Below are positions 44,048-53,053 of a stretch of DNA of 64,000 nt, one piece after another. The stretch lies in assembly GCF_030506285.1 (NCBI RefSeq), contig NZ_CP119422.1, forward strand, positions 930,001 to 994,000. The letters run 5' to 3'. Origin of the DNA: Catalinimonas niigatensis. GTDB lineage: Bacteria; Bacteroidota; Bacteroidia; Cytophagales; Cyclobacteriaceae. Positions within the stretch are counted from its first letter, which is position 1. Every line of letters starts with the position of its first letter. The translations under genes and the position numbers were made by a program. The notes below the pieces were generated by a model. It was given only the letters and a program-made list of their open reading frames with translations, was not told the origin of the DNA and searched no databases.

Positions 44048-45466
44048 TTAAGCTTCTTTAGGAGCCGGATTTACAACATTTTGCGTAGCCACAGGATCTT
44101 TTTTCGTCCATTTTTCAGAAGAAGACCTTAGAATTGCTTTAACCTCAGCCATGTTTATTACCGGAAAGAATTTAGCAAACAAAAAGAACAAGGTAAAAAA
44201 CAAACCGAAAGTAAAGAGATATACACCTACATCATATATCGTAGGAACGAACATCACCCAGCTGGATGGAAGATAGTCTCTGTGGAGGGAAGTCACGATA
44301 ATGACAAAGCGTTCAAACCACATCCCTATGTTCACAACGATAGACAGTATGAAAGTAGCCACTATGCTAGTCCTGATCTTTTTAAACCAGAAGAGCTGTG
44401 GTGAAATTACATTACAGGTCATCATGGTCCAGTATGCCCAGGCATAAGGCCCGGTAGCACGATTTAAGAAGGCATATTGTTCATATTCAACACCAGAGTA
44501 CCAAGCCATGAAAAGCTCCGTGAGATAAGCAACCCCTACAATTGAACCAGTTACGATGATGATGATATTCATCAGTTCAATGTGGTTGATGGTGATATAA
44601 TCCTCCAGTTTATATACCCTTCTGGTAATCAGCATCAGGGTAAGCACCATTGCAAAGCCTGAGAAAATCGCTCCTGCCACAAAGTAAGGTGGGAAGATGG
44701 TGGTGTGCCAGCCAGGAATGACTGAGGTTGCAAAGTCAAAAGATACGATAGTATGGACTGAAAGTACCAGTGGTGTGGCCAACCCTGCAAGAATTAGAGA
44801 AACAGTCTCATACCTTTCCCATGCTTTGGCTGAACCTGTCCATCCTAAACTCAGAGCTCCATATACTACTTTAGAAATAGCACCTGATGCCCGGTCTCTG
44901 ATGGTAGCAAAGTCAGGTACCAGACCGATATACCAGAAAACCAGTGATACGGAAAAGTAAGTACTAATCGCAAAAACGTCCCATACCAGTGGTGAATGGA
45001 AGTTGATCCAAAGTGAACCAAAAGTGTTAGGCAAAGGAAACATCCAGTATAAAGCGAGCCAAGGTCTTCCTGTATGAAGGATAGGGAAAATGGCTGCGCA
45101 TATTACCGCAAAAATCGTCATCGCTTCCGCAGCACGGTTGATAGATGTTCTCCATTTCTGACGAAACAGTAGAAGCACTGCAGAAATCAATGTACCAGCA
45201 TGACCGATTCCTACCCACCATACAAAGTTGGTAATATCCCAGGCCCATCCGACCGTTTTATTATTACCCCACATACCAATCCCATTCCACAAGGTCATCC
45301 AAATGGCATATGCACCTATTGTCAAGACGCCTAATGACGTGGCAAGGGCTAGCATCCAGGAGATGGTCGGCTTACCTTCAACCCGGCTGCAAACATCCTC
45401 CGTTACATCATGTATAGTTTTTCCTCCTGTGACCAGAGGTTTACGTACTGAAGAAGTAATTTCCAT
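44048..45466 (-). CDS. actC: Alternative complex III quinol-oxidising subunit ActC (NrfD/PsrC family)
   Basis: The 472-residue protein has ten membrane helices of the NrfD type. It contains [21 protein letters not shown] and [18 protein letters not shown], blocks conserved in ActC around the quinol pocket on the periplasmic side. It oxidises menaquinol and passes electrons to the iron-sulfur clusters of ActB. It starts 27 bases after actB. Confidence 0.95.
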   Translation of the reverse strand: MEITSSVRKPLVTGGKTIHDVTEDVCSRVEGKPTISWMLALATSLGVLTIGAYAIWMTLWNGIGMWGNNKTVGWAWDITNFVWWVGIGHAGTLISAVLLLFRQKWRTSINRAAEAMTIFAVICAAIFPILHTGRPWLALYWMFPLPNTFGSLWINFHSPLVWDVFAISTYFSVSLVFWYIGLVPDFATIRDRASGAISKVVYGALSLGWTGSAKAWERYETVSLILAGLATPLVLSVHTIVSFDFATSVIPGWHTTIFPPYFVAGAIFSGFAMVLTLMLITRRVYKLEDYITINHIELMNIIIIVTGSIVGVAYLTELFMAWYSGVEYEQYAFLNRATGPYAWAYWTMMTCNVISPQLFWFKKIRTSIVATFILSIVVNIGMWFERFVIIVTSLHRDYLPSSWVMFVPTIYDVGVYLFTFGLFFTLFFLFAKFFPVINMAEVKAILRSSSEKWTKKDPVATQNVVNPAPKEA

Positions 45467-45493
45467 AATAACTATCTGTTCTATTTATATGGC

Positions 45494-48400
45494 TTATGCA
45501 TTTGGAGACTCTTCGTCCTTATTTCTAATCTTTGTAAGATACCAAATGTTCGGGCTGGTATTAATTTCCTGTAAAACTCTGTAGGCACGACCCTCTGTTT
45601 CCTCAGCTAGAATCTGTGACACACTACTTTCAGGGTCATTAATATCTCCAAAAGTAATGGCATTGGTAGGGCAAGCTTCTGCACAGGCAGTGTTAATTTC
45701 ACCATCAATAGGCCTGCGACCTGCTTTTTTTGCTTCAAGCTTACCTAACTGAATTCGCTGTACACAGAAGGTACATTTTTCCATCACCCCACGTGCTCTT
45801 ACTGTAACATCCGGATTCAGTACCATCTTGCCTAAATCGTTGTTCATTGCTGTATTCACAGCAAACTGCTCATTGTCATGGTATTTGAACCAGTTGAACC
45901 TCCTTACTTTGTAAGGACAATTATTAGCACAGTAGCGTGTACCAATACATCTGTTATAAGTCATCTGGTTTAAGCCTTCTGTACTATGCGTAGTTGCTGC
46001 CACCGGACACACTGTCTCACAAGGAGCATTGTTACACTGCTGGCAAAGCATGGGTTGGAAGGTGATTTCTGGATTTTCAGAAGCTTTTTCCATCCCCTTC
46101 AAATCTTCTACCTCATCACTGCTGTAGTAGCGGTCAATACGTAGCCAGTGCATTTCACGTCTGTTGAGTACTTCCTGACGACCCACTACCGGTACGTTAT
46201 TCTCTACCTGACAAGAAACCGCACAGGCATTACAACCAATACAGCTGTTCAGGTCAATAATCATATTCCAATGATGGTTAGCATATTTATGCCCTTTCCA
46301 CAATGAAATATCCCCTGGATCTTTTGGTCCTTCAGCAGTGGGTATTTTTACTTCGAAGCGCCCTGCTTTAGGGTTTTCCTTATAATCACTCAGTAAACCT
46401 TCCTGAAGGATCGTTTCGCGACCCATAAATGTATTATGTGTCTGAGTCTGAGCAATCTTGTATACCTCATCCAGAAGCTCTATCTGTACATTAGGATGGT
46501 ACAAAGCATATTGCCCGTTTACCTGAGTGGCCAGTGGATAAGCGTTTACCCCTACTCCTTCGGCCACTAAGCCAGCCACTGTGCGACCATACCCAAGGGC
46601 TACACCTACCGTTCCTTCTGCCTGACCTGGCTGCACGAGTATGGGTAGTACCACGTTTTGCTCTCCGGCAGTAAGTCTGGCCAAACTGGTTTTACCTTCC
46701 TTATAATCAAGTCCCATTTCCTCTGCCATTTTTTGGGAAACTGTGATGTAGTTATCCCAGCAAGCTTTAGAAATTGGGTCAGGGTTTTCCTGTAACCAGG
46801 GGTTATTGGCTTGTCTGCCACTTCCTATAGTTACTTTCTGGTAAAGGACCAGATCTACTCCTTCACTCGCTTGGTAACTATTGTTAATACCGGAAGCAAA
46901 AGCAGTCAGATTTACTGAGATCGCTTCTGAGGGAATCCCAACAGCACCCGTACCTGGAGAAGGGATAGTGGTATCAAAATCCATTGCACCATCATAAAGC
47001 GCAAGATCAAAGAAACGATCAAAGTCAGCTTCTGTATTTTGTGCTTGAAATAAGGTGGACCTCCAGTTATTTTTTAGGAATGTATAATAGTCAGTATTTG
47101 AAGCATTTGACCAAGTCAGGAAAGAAGACTGGGCTTGCCTGGTATTAAAAATAGGTGTAATGGCTGGTTGGGCTAAACTGAACTTGGCTCTCTGAGGCTC
47201 TGCATCATTCCAGGATTCTAAGAAATTATGATCAGGAGCTACGTAATTACAAAGAACTGCCGTTTCATCCGGCTTTTCACTGGTAGCCACTCTGAGAGCC
47301 ACCTTTTCAAGAGCCTCTCCTAACACTGCTCCATTATAGAAATCATATACTGGGTTACAGTTATAAAAAATTACAGCATCAATACGTCCGGAATTCACCT
47401 CTTCAACAAATCTTGCCATCTGTGCACTATTACCTTTTCGGTAATAAGATGGCCTTTCTGTATCAATTGTATTGCCGTAGCTACCAAGCATGTCGTTAAT
47501 GGCAATCATAATACCCTGAACCACAGGATCATTGGAACCAGCTACAACAATAGCTTTACCCCGGTTTGCCCACAAATGGTTGGCGGCTTCCTGAAGATGC
47601 TTCACTTCTTCTATCTTATTAAAGGAAGCGGATGACCTACCTGCTTTGGATGCAATCAGATTATAAAGCTGGCCAATGACAAGTCCCTCTTCAGAAGGTT
47701 TAATTTGAGTACGATAGTCAGCATTAGCTCCGGTTAACGAAAGATTTGATTCAAACTGGTAATGTCTGGACATCTCCTTCTTGCTCTGACTTACTTTGCG
47801 TGTCTGTCCATACTGCTTTGCATAAGTAACAGGGGCAATCCAGGTACCTAAGAAGTCAGCACTGAAACTCACAATGGTATTGGCCTTGCTAAAATCGTAG
47901 GTAGGAAGAATGCGTTGCCCTATGGCAGATTGATAAGCTACCAAGATTCCATCAGTAGATTGGGAATCGTACATGATATGACTCATGCTTGGATAAGCTT
48001 CCATCATACTATTAATTGCTGCCTGAGTGGACGGGCTTAATACGGTATGGCTAACAAGTGCAATTCTGCCGCCTTTACCGAGTCCGCTTTTCACCGCAGA
48101 GTCCAGTTCTTCCCAGGTAGTTGGCTCTCCATTAGCCATAGGTGTCTGATATCTTTGCTTATCGTATAAGGAAAGCACCGATGCCTCCACCTGAGGATGC
48201 ATACCACCCATGGTTACACTGGATCTATCGTTGCCTTTTAGCTTGATAGGTCTTCCTTCTCTTGTTTTTACAACTATGCTACAATAGTCTCCTCCATCCA
48301 TATAGGTAGAGGCGTAGTAATTAGCAATGGATGGGTCTACATCAACCGGTTTTACTACATAAGGAATAGCTTTACGGAGAGGTGCTTCGCAAGCTGCCAA

Positions 48401-48592
48401 GGTAGCAGCACTGATACCAAAGCCCATCATTTTCAGAAAGTCACGACGTGAACTCCCATCTGAAACTTCGCCATTACGCTTCTTTTCATCTATAGGCAAG
48501 TATTCAGGAAATTCTTTATTAGCATGTTTTACAAACTCAGGATCATTTTTGAGTTGCTCTAAACCTTGCCAGTATTTTTTATGATTTGCCAT
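45494..48592 (-). CDS. actB: Alternative complex III iron-sulfur subunit ActB
   Basis: The 1032-residue protein joins a molybdopterin-oxidoreductase-like domain, here without cofactor, to a ferredoxin-like domain. A Tat signal is seen at SRRDFLKMMGFGISAATLAA (about 48-67), with the Cys of ACEA just after, which may allow lipid attachment. The C-terminal part carries Cys groups for four clusters: CIGCNACAVSC, CQQCNNAPCETVC, CIGTRYCANNC and CTFC...CAEAC, giving three [4Fe-4S] and one [3Fe-4S] as in known ActB. It moves electrons from ActC towards the hemes of ActA. Confidence 0.96.
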   Translation of the reverse strand: MANHKKYWQGLEQLKNDPEFVKHANKEFPEYLPIDEKKRNGEVSDGSSRRDFLKMMGFGISAATLAACEAPLRKAIPYVVKPVDVDPSIANYYASTYMDGGDYCSIVVKTREGRPIKLKGNDRSSVTMGGMHPQVEASVLSLYDKQRYQTPMANGEPTTWEELDSAVKSGLGKGGRIALVSHTVLSPSTQAAINSMMEAYPSMSHIMYDSQSTDGILVAYQSAIGQRILPTYDFSKANTIVSFSADFLGTWIAPVTYAKQYGQTRKVSQSKKEMSRHYQFESNLSLTGANADYRTQIKPSEEGLVIGQLYNLIASKAGRSSASFNKIEEVKHLQEAANHLWANRGKAIVVAGSNDPVVQGIMIAINDMLGSYGNTIDTERPSYYRKGNSAQMARFVEEVNSGRIDAVIFYNCNPVYDFYNGAVLGEALEKVALRVATSEKPDETAVLCNYVAPDHNFLESWNDAEPQRAKFSLAQPAITPIFNTRQAQSSFLTWSNASNTDYYTFLKNNWRSTLFQAQNTEADFDRFFDLALYDGAMDFDTTIPSPGTGAVGIPSEAISVNLTAFASGINNSYQASEGVDLVLYQKVTIGSGRQANNPWLQENPDPISKACWDNYITVSQKMAEEMGLDYKEGKTSLARLTAGEQNVVLPILVQPGQAEGTVGVALGYGRTVAGLVAEGVGVNAYPLATQVNGQYALYHPNVQIELLDEVYKIAQTQTHNTFMGRETILQEGLLSDYKENPKAGRFEVKIPTAEGPKDPGDISLWKGHKYANHHWNMIIDLNSCIGCNACAVSCQVENNVPVVGRQEVLNRREMHWLRIDRYYSSDEVEDLKGMEKASENPEITFQPMLCQQCNNAPCETVCPVAATTHSTEGLNQMTYNRCIGTRYCANNCPYKVRRFNWFKYHDNEQFAVNTAMNNDLGKMVLNPDVTVRARGVMEKCTFCVQRIQLGKLEAKKAGRRPIDGEINTACAEACPTNAITFGDINDPESSVSQILAEETEGRAYRVLQEINTSPNIWYLTKIRNKDEESPNA

Positions 48593-48628
48593 TTTATTGA
48601 TAATGTCTTTGCGTTTGAAGAAAGAGAA

Positions 48629-49945
48629 TTAATAGTGGCATTTAGAACATTCCAAACCGCCTATATCTTCAACTCTCATAGGTTCATTTGAATTTGAGGA
48701 CTCATGCAACTCCAAGAGTTTATCATAATATTCATTGCCTTCAGCATTTACCTGAGTCTCACGGTGACAATTAATACACCATCCCATGGTGAGTAATGAA
48801 TGCTGATAAACGACTTCCATTTCCTGTACCTCTCCATGGCAGGTCTCACAGTCTAATCCGCCCACATTAACATGCTGCGAGTGGTTAAAATAAGCCAGAT
48901 CCGGTAAGTTATGTATCCTTACCCATTCTATTGGTTTTTTATTGTTGCCATAAGTTTGTGTCTCAGGATCAAAATCTATGGCTGCATAGATCTTCTGAAT
49001 TTCAGGAGATTCCGGTTTGATCTGCTGATGACAATTCATACATATATTAGCAGAAGGTATGTTGGCTGACTTTGCCTTCATCACACCCGTATGACAATAT
49101 TGACAATCAATTTGATATTGCCCTGCATGTAGTGCATGAGAAAAAGCGATGGGTTGCTTGGGTTGATACCCTTGTTGGATACCTACAGAATATAAACCAT
49201 CAATGACAAGCTTGACAGCAATGGCCATGAATAAAAATAGAGAGATGCCCAAAAAAGGTTTACTTTTTACAACCTTTTGAACACTTACTTTCTGGCCTAA
49301 AATTTCACGATCTTCTTCATCAAGGTCTTCCTTCTGTCGCAGGAAACGGGTAAGAACAGAAATAATCAGGATTAATACTACCAGGATAAGCACAAGCACA
49401 ATCAATAGTCCTGCTAATATAACAGTAAGATATCCTGATGACATACCACCCGTTGCTCCACCTCCGGCAGCAGCCTGACCTTCTGCAGCAGCTGTATCGG
49501 AAGTAGCTGCAGATTCAGCAGGAGCTGCTGACTCACTTTTTATATAGGCTACAATAGACGTGACCTCTTCATCTGAAAAATCAAATGCAGGCATTAAAGT
49601 CTTATTGTATTCATTATAAAGGTTTACTGCATAATCATCTCCACTTTGTATGACTGCCTGCGAATTTTTAATAAAGCTTTGCAGCCAGGGAAGATCGCGA
49701 CGTTCGTGAACGTCTTTCAGTGCAGGGCCTACAACCTGAGCGTTAATTGCGTGACAAACTGTACAGTTATTGGTAAATAAACTTTTTCCATTATTGATCG
49801 TCGTCTCATCAGTAGGAATCCCATCTGCAGAAGCTTCATCTTGAGCATTAGAAACAGAAAAGCTTAGAGTAAGAGCGAGACAGGTAAGTAGTGTACGAAG
49901 TGAGCAATATTTGCTAAAATGCCAGTCTAATCTATTTTTCAACAT
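48629..49945 (-). CDS. actA: Alternative complex III multiheme cytochrome ActA with fused N-terminal cytochrome c domain
   Basis: The ATG at 49945 gives 438 residues; the upstream ATG at 49990 lies beyond the promoter -7 element and is rejected. Six C-x-x-C-H sites are present: CTVCH in an N-terminal monoheme domain (Cys61, after a signal peptide) and CQYCH, CMNCH, CETCH, CINCH and CSKCH in the pentaheme domain. Between them are an Ala-rich linker (about 140-165), one membrane helix and a second hydrophobic segment. ActA of Rhodothermus has only the five hemes. The extra domain gives one more electron carrier, possibly handing electrons on to the oxidase. It is the first gene of a 17-gene operon. 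Confidence 0.94.
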   Translation of the reverse strand: MLKNRLDWHFSKYCSLRTLLTCLALTLSFSVSNAQDEASADGIPTDETTINNGKSLFTNNCTVCHAINAQVVGPALKDVHERRDLPWLQSFIKNSQAVIQSGDDYAVNLYNEYNKTLMPAFDFSDEEVTSIVAYIKSESAAPAESAATSDTAAAEGQAAAGGGATGGMSSGYLTVILAGLLIVLVLILVVLILIISVLTRFLRQKEDLDEEDREILGQKVSVQKVVKSKPFLGISLFLFMAIAVKLVIDGLYSVGIQQGYQPKQPIAFSHALHAGQYQIDCQYCHTGVMKAKSANIPSANICMNCHQQIKPESPEIQKIYAAIDFDPETQTYGNNKKPIEWVRIHNLPDLAYFNHSQHVNVGGLDCETCHGEVQEMEVVYQHSLLTMGWCINCHRETQVNAEGNEYYDKLLELHESSNSNEPMRVEDIGGLECSKCHY

Positions 49946-49970
49946 TATTTTCCGTGATTTTGAACACCCA

Positions 49971-50001
49971 CAAAAGTAATACGCGAACAATTGATTTCAA
50001 A
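49971..50001 (-). promoter_or_regulatory. Bacteroidota-type promoter of the act-cta operon
   Basis: On the minus strand TTTG (50001-49998) is followed after 19 bases by TACTTTTG (49978-49971), an exact match to TTTG-N19-TAnnTTTG of the primary sigma factor of Bacteroidota. The start site should lie near 49964, giving a leader of about 20 bases before the ATG at 49945. This also decides the actA start. Confidence 0.82.
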
Positions 50002-50273
50002 CATATTTTAACCAAATTGGTACATACTTTGATAGCGCACGATCTTACTACACAAATAATTGATAGTCAAGGTTTTGCATTTTATAATTATCCTTTTTTG
50101 TACAAATTTAGAATGAGTATAAATAAAAAATTATGAAACCTTTTCTTTGCATATTTATAAGTAAAGATTGTATACTAAAAGCCTGCATATATTGCTCATT
50201 TTCTATCCAATGAGTCGCAGCTTTGCCTTATCTACCATTCTCAATAGTTATTCAATTAACAAGAGTAGAAACA
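50002..50273. other. AT-rich intergenic stretch, nothing further seen
   Basis: Between the act promoter and the terminator of the tRNA I see no coding frame of good composition and no known RNA. Confidence 0.5.
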
Positions 50274-50303
50274 ACAAAAAAAAAGCCGGGCAAATTACCC
50301 GAC
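50274..50303 (-). terminator. Intrinsic terminator of tRNA-Cys
   Basis: On the minus strand GTCGGGT and GCCCGGC pair (two G-U) around AATTT and are followed by nine or more T residues, four bases after the tRNA 3' end. Confidence 0.85.
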
Positions 50304-50306
50304 TTG

Positions 50307-50377
50307 AGGTCGCGAGCGGATTTGAACCGCTGTAGGAGGTTTTGCAGACCTCTGCCTAACCGCTCGGCCACGCGACC
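50307..50377 (-). tRNA. tRNA-Cys (anticodon GCA)
   Basis: The 71-base cloverleaf on the minus strand has acceptor arms GGTCGCG and CGCGACC, anticodon stem GAGGT/ACCTC with loop CTGCAAA (anticodon GCA), the TTCAAAT of the T loop in GCGGTTCAAATCCGC, and U at position 73, the cysteine discriminator. CCA is not encoded; the CCA-adding enzyme at 58825 would supply it. Confidence 0.95.
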
Positions 50378-50410
50378 TTTTTTATTTTAAAACGTTTCCA
50401 TCCATGCTGG

Positions 50411-50429
50411 ACGCTCTCATACTGAGCGT
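50411..50429 (-). promoter_or_regulatory. Leader hairpin ahead of tRNA-Cys
   Basis: ACGCTC and GAGCGT form a perfect 6-bp stem with a seven-base loop between the predicted start site and the tRNA. It may mark the part removed by RNase P. Confidence 0.4.
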
Positions 50430-50444
50430 ATCCACACCGGGATG

Positions 50445-50475
50445 CAAAGGTAGAAATCTTGCTGATTTATACAAA
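50445..50475 (-). promoter_or_regulatory. Bacteroidota-type promoter of tRNA-Cys
   Basis: On the minus strand TTTG (50475-50472) is followed after exactly 19 bases by TACCTTTG (50452-50445), a full match to the primary sigma consensus. Transcription would begin near 50438, about 60 bases before the tRNA. Confidence 0.8.
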
Positions 50476-50490
50476 GATTTTTAAATGTAA

Positions 50491-50508
50491 GAGGGGAATA
50501 GATCCCCC
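50491..50508 (-). terminator. Possible terminator of rpsA
   Basis: GAGGGGA and TCCCCCC can pair around ATAG(A) with one mismatch; on the minus strand a weak T-rich stretch follows. It lies about 15 bases past the rpsA stop and just ahead of the tRNA promoter. Confidence 0.45.
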
Positions 50509-50522
50509 CCTAACTATGACCT

Positions 50523-52406
50523 CTATTTTTCTTCTGAAGACTCATCCTCTTCCGCCTCGTCAGCCTGAGACTTTGACTGTTCTTTCTTATCCATCTTCTG
50601 CTGAGCAGCTTTTTTCTGCTCTTCCTGCATTTGTTCTTTCAAACTGGAAAGGGCTTCAAGATCTCCTAAAGTAGAACGCTCGCCAACCTCACTGGCACTG
50701 GCTTGCTTACTTTTCTTGCTCTTGCCAGCACTTGGAGTTGGTTCAGGTGCTGGTGTAGTAACTTTCTCTTCTGTTTCTGCATGCACATTGGTATGAGAAA
50801 GTACGATCCTGCGATCTTCTTTAGAAAATTCTACTACTTTGAAATCAAGAGCTTCACTTACCTGAGGCTCAGTACCATCTTCTTTCTTGAGATGTTTGAA
50901 GCTTGCAAAGCCTTCAATACCATAAGGAAGTTCTATTAAAGCACCTTTATCTATCTTGCTCATTACGGTACCCTTATGTACTGAGTTGATCGGGAAAAGG
51001 TCTTCAAAAGTATCCCAAGGATTTTCTTCAAGTTGCTTATGTCCAAGAGCAAGGCGACGATTATCTACATCGAGCTCCAGCACTTGTACTTCAAGTTCTT
51101 CACCCACTTTGGTAAACTCTGATGGATGTTTCACTTTTTTAGTCCATGACAGATCAGATACGTGTACCAGTCCATCAATACCTTCTTCCAATTCAATAAA
51201 TAAACCAAAGTTGGTCAGGTTACGCACTATACCTTTATGCACAGTACCTACTGCGTATTTGGTAAGTAAATCCTGCTTGGTCCAAGGGTCTTCCGTAAGT
51301 TGTTTGATACCCAGAGACATCTTACGGTCATCACGGTCAAGTGTAAGCACTACTGCTTCCAACTCATCACCGATGCTGATGAAGTCCTGAGGATTGCGCA
51401 GGTGCTGAGACCATGACATTTCAGATACGTGGATCAATCCTTCCACGCCAGGCATGATTTCAAGGAAAGCACCGTAGTCAGCTACGTTTACAATTTTACC
51501 TTTCACTTTAGATCCTACCTGAATTTCTTCAGTAAGAGAATCCCAAGGATGAGGCGTAAGTTGCTTCATACCCAGAGAAATACGCTTCTTCTCATCGTCA
51601 AAGTCAAGTACAACAATGTTGACTTTTTGATCCAAGTTAAGTACTTCTTCAGGATGGTTGATTCTACCCCATGAAATATCAGTAATATGCAGCAGACCAT
51701 CCACACCACCAAGGTCAATAAATACACCGAAGTTGGTCATATTTTTGATCACACCTTCCAGCACCTGCCCTTTTTCAAGGTTATTCAGGATACGGGCCTT
51801 TTGCTCTTCCAGATCTTTCTCTATCAGTACTTTATGAGAAACGACTACGTTGTCATTAGCATAATTGATCTTGACAACTTTCACTTCCATTTTTTTACCT
51901 ACAAATACATCAAAGTCACGTATAGGCTTCACGTCAATTTGCGATCCTGGTAAGAAAGCTTCTACTCCGTATATATCGCAAATAAGACCTCCTTTGGTGC
52001 GGCGTTTTACAGTACCTTCAATTACCTCATCAAAGTCAAGAGCATTCTGAATTTTTTCCCAAGCTTTAACAATTTTAGCTTTTTTACGGGAAAGTATTAA
52101 TTGTCCCTGTGCATCTTCCTGCTCCTCTACATAAACTTCTACCTCGTCTCCTACTTTAAGATCTGGCATATCGCGAAATTCTGATGAGGAAACTAATCCG
52201 TCAGATTTAAATCCAATATTAAGGATAATATCACGTTCGTTAATGCCTACTACAGTACCGGTAACGACTTCATTTTCATTTACTTGAGTCAGTGTATTAT
52301 CATACATAGAAGCCATGTTGGCTCTTTCTTCTGCGGTATATTCTTCACCGAACCCACGAAGATCTGCCTGATCCCAATTAAATTTTTCTTTTTGTTCTTC
52401 TGCCAT
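50523..52406 (-). CDS. rpsA: 30S ribosomal protein S1
   Basis: The 627-residue protein has six S1 RNA-binding repeats beginning near residues 50, 130, 210, 295, 380 and 465 (for example VVTGTVVGI, VIEGTVKRR, VLEGVIKNM, KVKGKIVNV, VHKGIVRNL, VHKGTVMSK). The central repeats carry the FG(V/L)F(I/L)(D/E)L pattern. The C-terminal 80 residues are a low-complexity, Lys/Glu/Gln-rich tail (KSKKSKQASASE to AEEDESSEEK), longer than in E. coli and common in Bacteroidota. It helps bring mRNA to the ribosome in a phylum that rarely uses Shine-Dalgarno pairing. It is transcribed alone from the promoter at 52518-52548. Confidence 0.97.
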   Translation of the reverse strand: MAEEQKEKFNWDQADLRGFGEEYTAEERANMASMYDNTLTQVNENEVVTGTVVGINERDIILNIGFKSDGLVSSSEFRDMPDLKVGDEVEVYVEEQEDAQGQLILSRKKAKIVKAWEKIQNALDFDEVIEGTVKRRTKGGLICDIYGVEAFLPGSQIDVKPIRDFDVFVGKKMEVKVVKINYANDNVVVSHKVLIEKDLEEQKARILNNLEKGQVLEGVIKNMTNFGVFIDLGGVDGLLHITDISWGRINHPEEVLNLDQKVNIVVLDFDDEKKRISLGMKQLTPHPWDSLTEEIQVGSKVKGKIVNVADYGAFLEIMPGVEGLIHVSEMSWSQHLRNPQDFISIGDELEAVVLTLDRDDRKMSLGIKQLTEDPWTKQDLLTKYAVGTVHKGIVRNLTNFGLFIELEEGIDGLVHVSDLSWTKKVKHPSEFTKVGEELEVQVLELDVDNRRLALGHKQLEENPWDTFEDLFPINSVHKGTVMSKIDKGALIELPYGIEGFASFKHLKKEDGTEPQVSEALDFKVVEFSKEDRRIVLSHTNVHAETEEKVTTPAPEPTPSAGKSKKSKQASASEVGERSTLGDLEALSSLKEQMQEEQKKAAQQKMDKKEQSKSQADEAEEDESSEEK

Positions 52407-52517
52407 ACTAAGAAAATTGCTCTGTTACATACTAACCTTAGAGCGATAGGGCTAGCAGTTTAAGTGATAAATATGTTTTGAGGAATAGTATATAAGTTAT
52501 TATCCCTAAATTTCCCG

Positions 52518-52548
52518 CAAAATTACGAAATTATTGCTTTGCAACAAG
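52518..52548 (-). promoter_or_regulatory. Bacteroidota-type promoter of rpsA
   Basis: On the minus strand CTTG (52548-52545) is followed after 19 bases by TAATTTTG (52525-52518). The -7 element is a perfect TAnnTTTG and the -33 element has one mismatch. The leader before the ATG at 52406 would be about 105 bases, room for autoregulation by S1. Confidence 0.65.
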
Positions 52549-52653
52549 TATCTTTACATTACAAATGTATTTTATTAAAAATAAGCATTGGATACATTCC
52601 CGTGCTTACTATTGGTTCATAATAACATACCTTATATCTTATGACCATTACTT

Positions 52654-52978
52654 TTAATTTGTTCCAAAGTCTAACTCTTTTTTTTCTGCTAAACGAAGTT
52701 TTTTGAAATCTGGATAACTTTCAGTTCCATCAAAAACTTCATCCATATTATCTTTTGGCTTACGATGCTCTTATCTACTACGCTCCAAAACTTATCTTTA
52801 AAATCATCTACAGAAGCTTGGCTAAGTTCCACAAAATTACCTTTCTAGTTTGATTGTCAACACGCCTTAGCGTTTTCAGCTCATTTTGAAGTCTGCTTAT
52901 GAAAGAAAAAATGCTTTCATCCAGTTGCCCTTCATTCTGCATAGCAATTTCATTGGCACGAATTAGCGCGAAACTCAT
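52654..52978 (-). pseudogene. Decayed gene fragment, frameshifted
   Basis: Three successive reading frames on the minus strand each give protein-like sequence without a single complete frame. The first, from an ATG at 52978, reads MSFALIRANEIAMQNEGQLD and on to LQNELKTLRRVDNQ; the second continues with LSQASVDDFKDKFWSVVDKS; the third ends KPKDNMDEVFDGTESYPDFK to a TAA at 52654. The parts fit one protein of about 108 residues interrupted by two frameshifts. I do not recognise the family. Read errors in the assembly are an alternative to real decay. The rest of the 52407-53053 gap holds the rpsA promoter and nothing else I can name. Confidence 0.55.
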
Positions 52979-53053
52979 TTCCACACATTATTGCTGGTTA
53001 TCTAACACATAATCTTATTCAGGCTTAGCTTAAATGAAGAAATACAAAAGCGT

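Noticed and set aside
49945-49990. Upstream ATG at 49990 as the start of actA
   Set aside because: It lies upstream of the -7 promoter element at 49971-49978, so it would not be transcribed; the ATG at 49945 is followed by a proper signal peptide.
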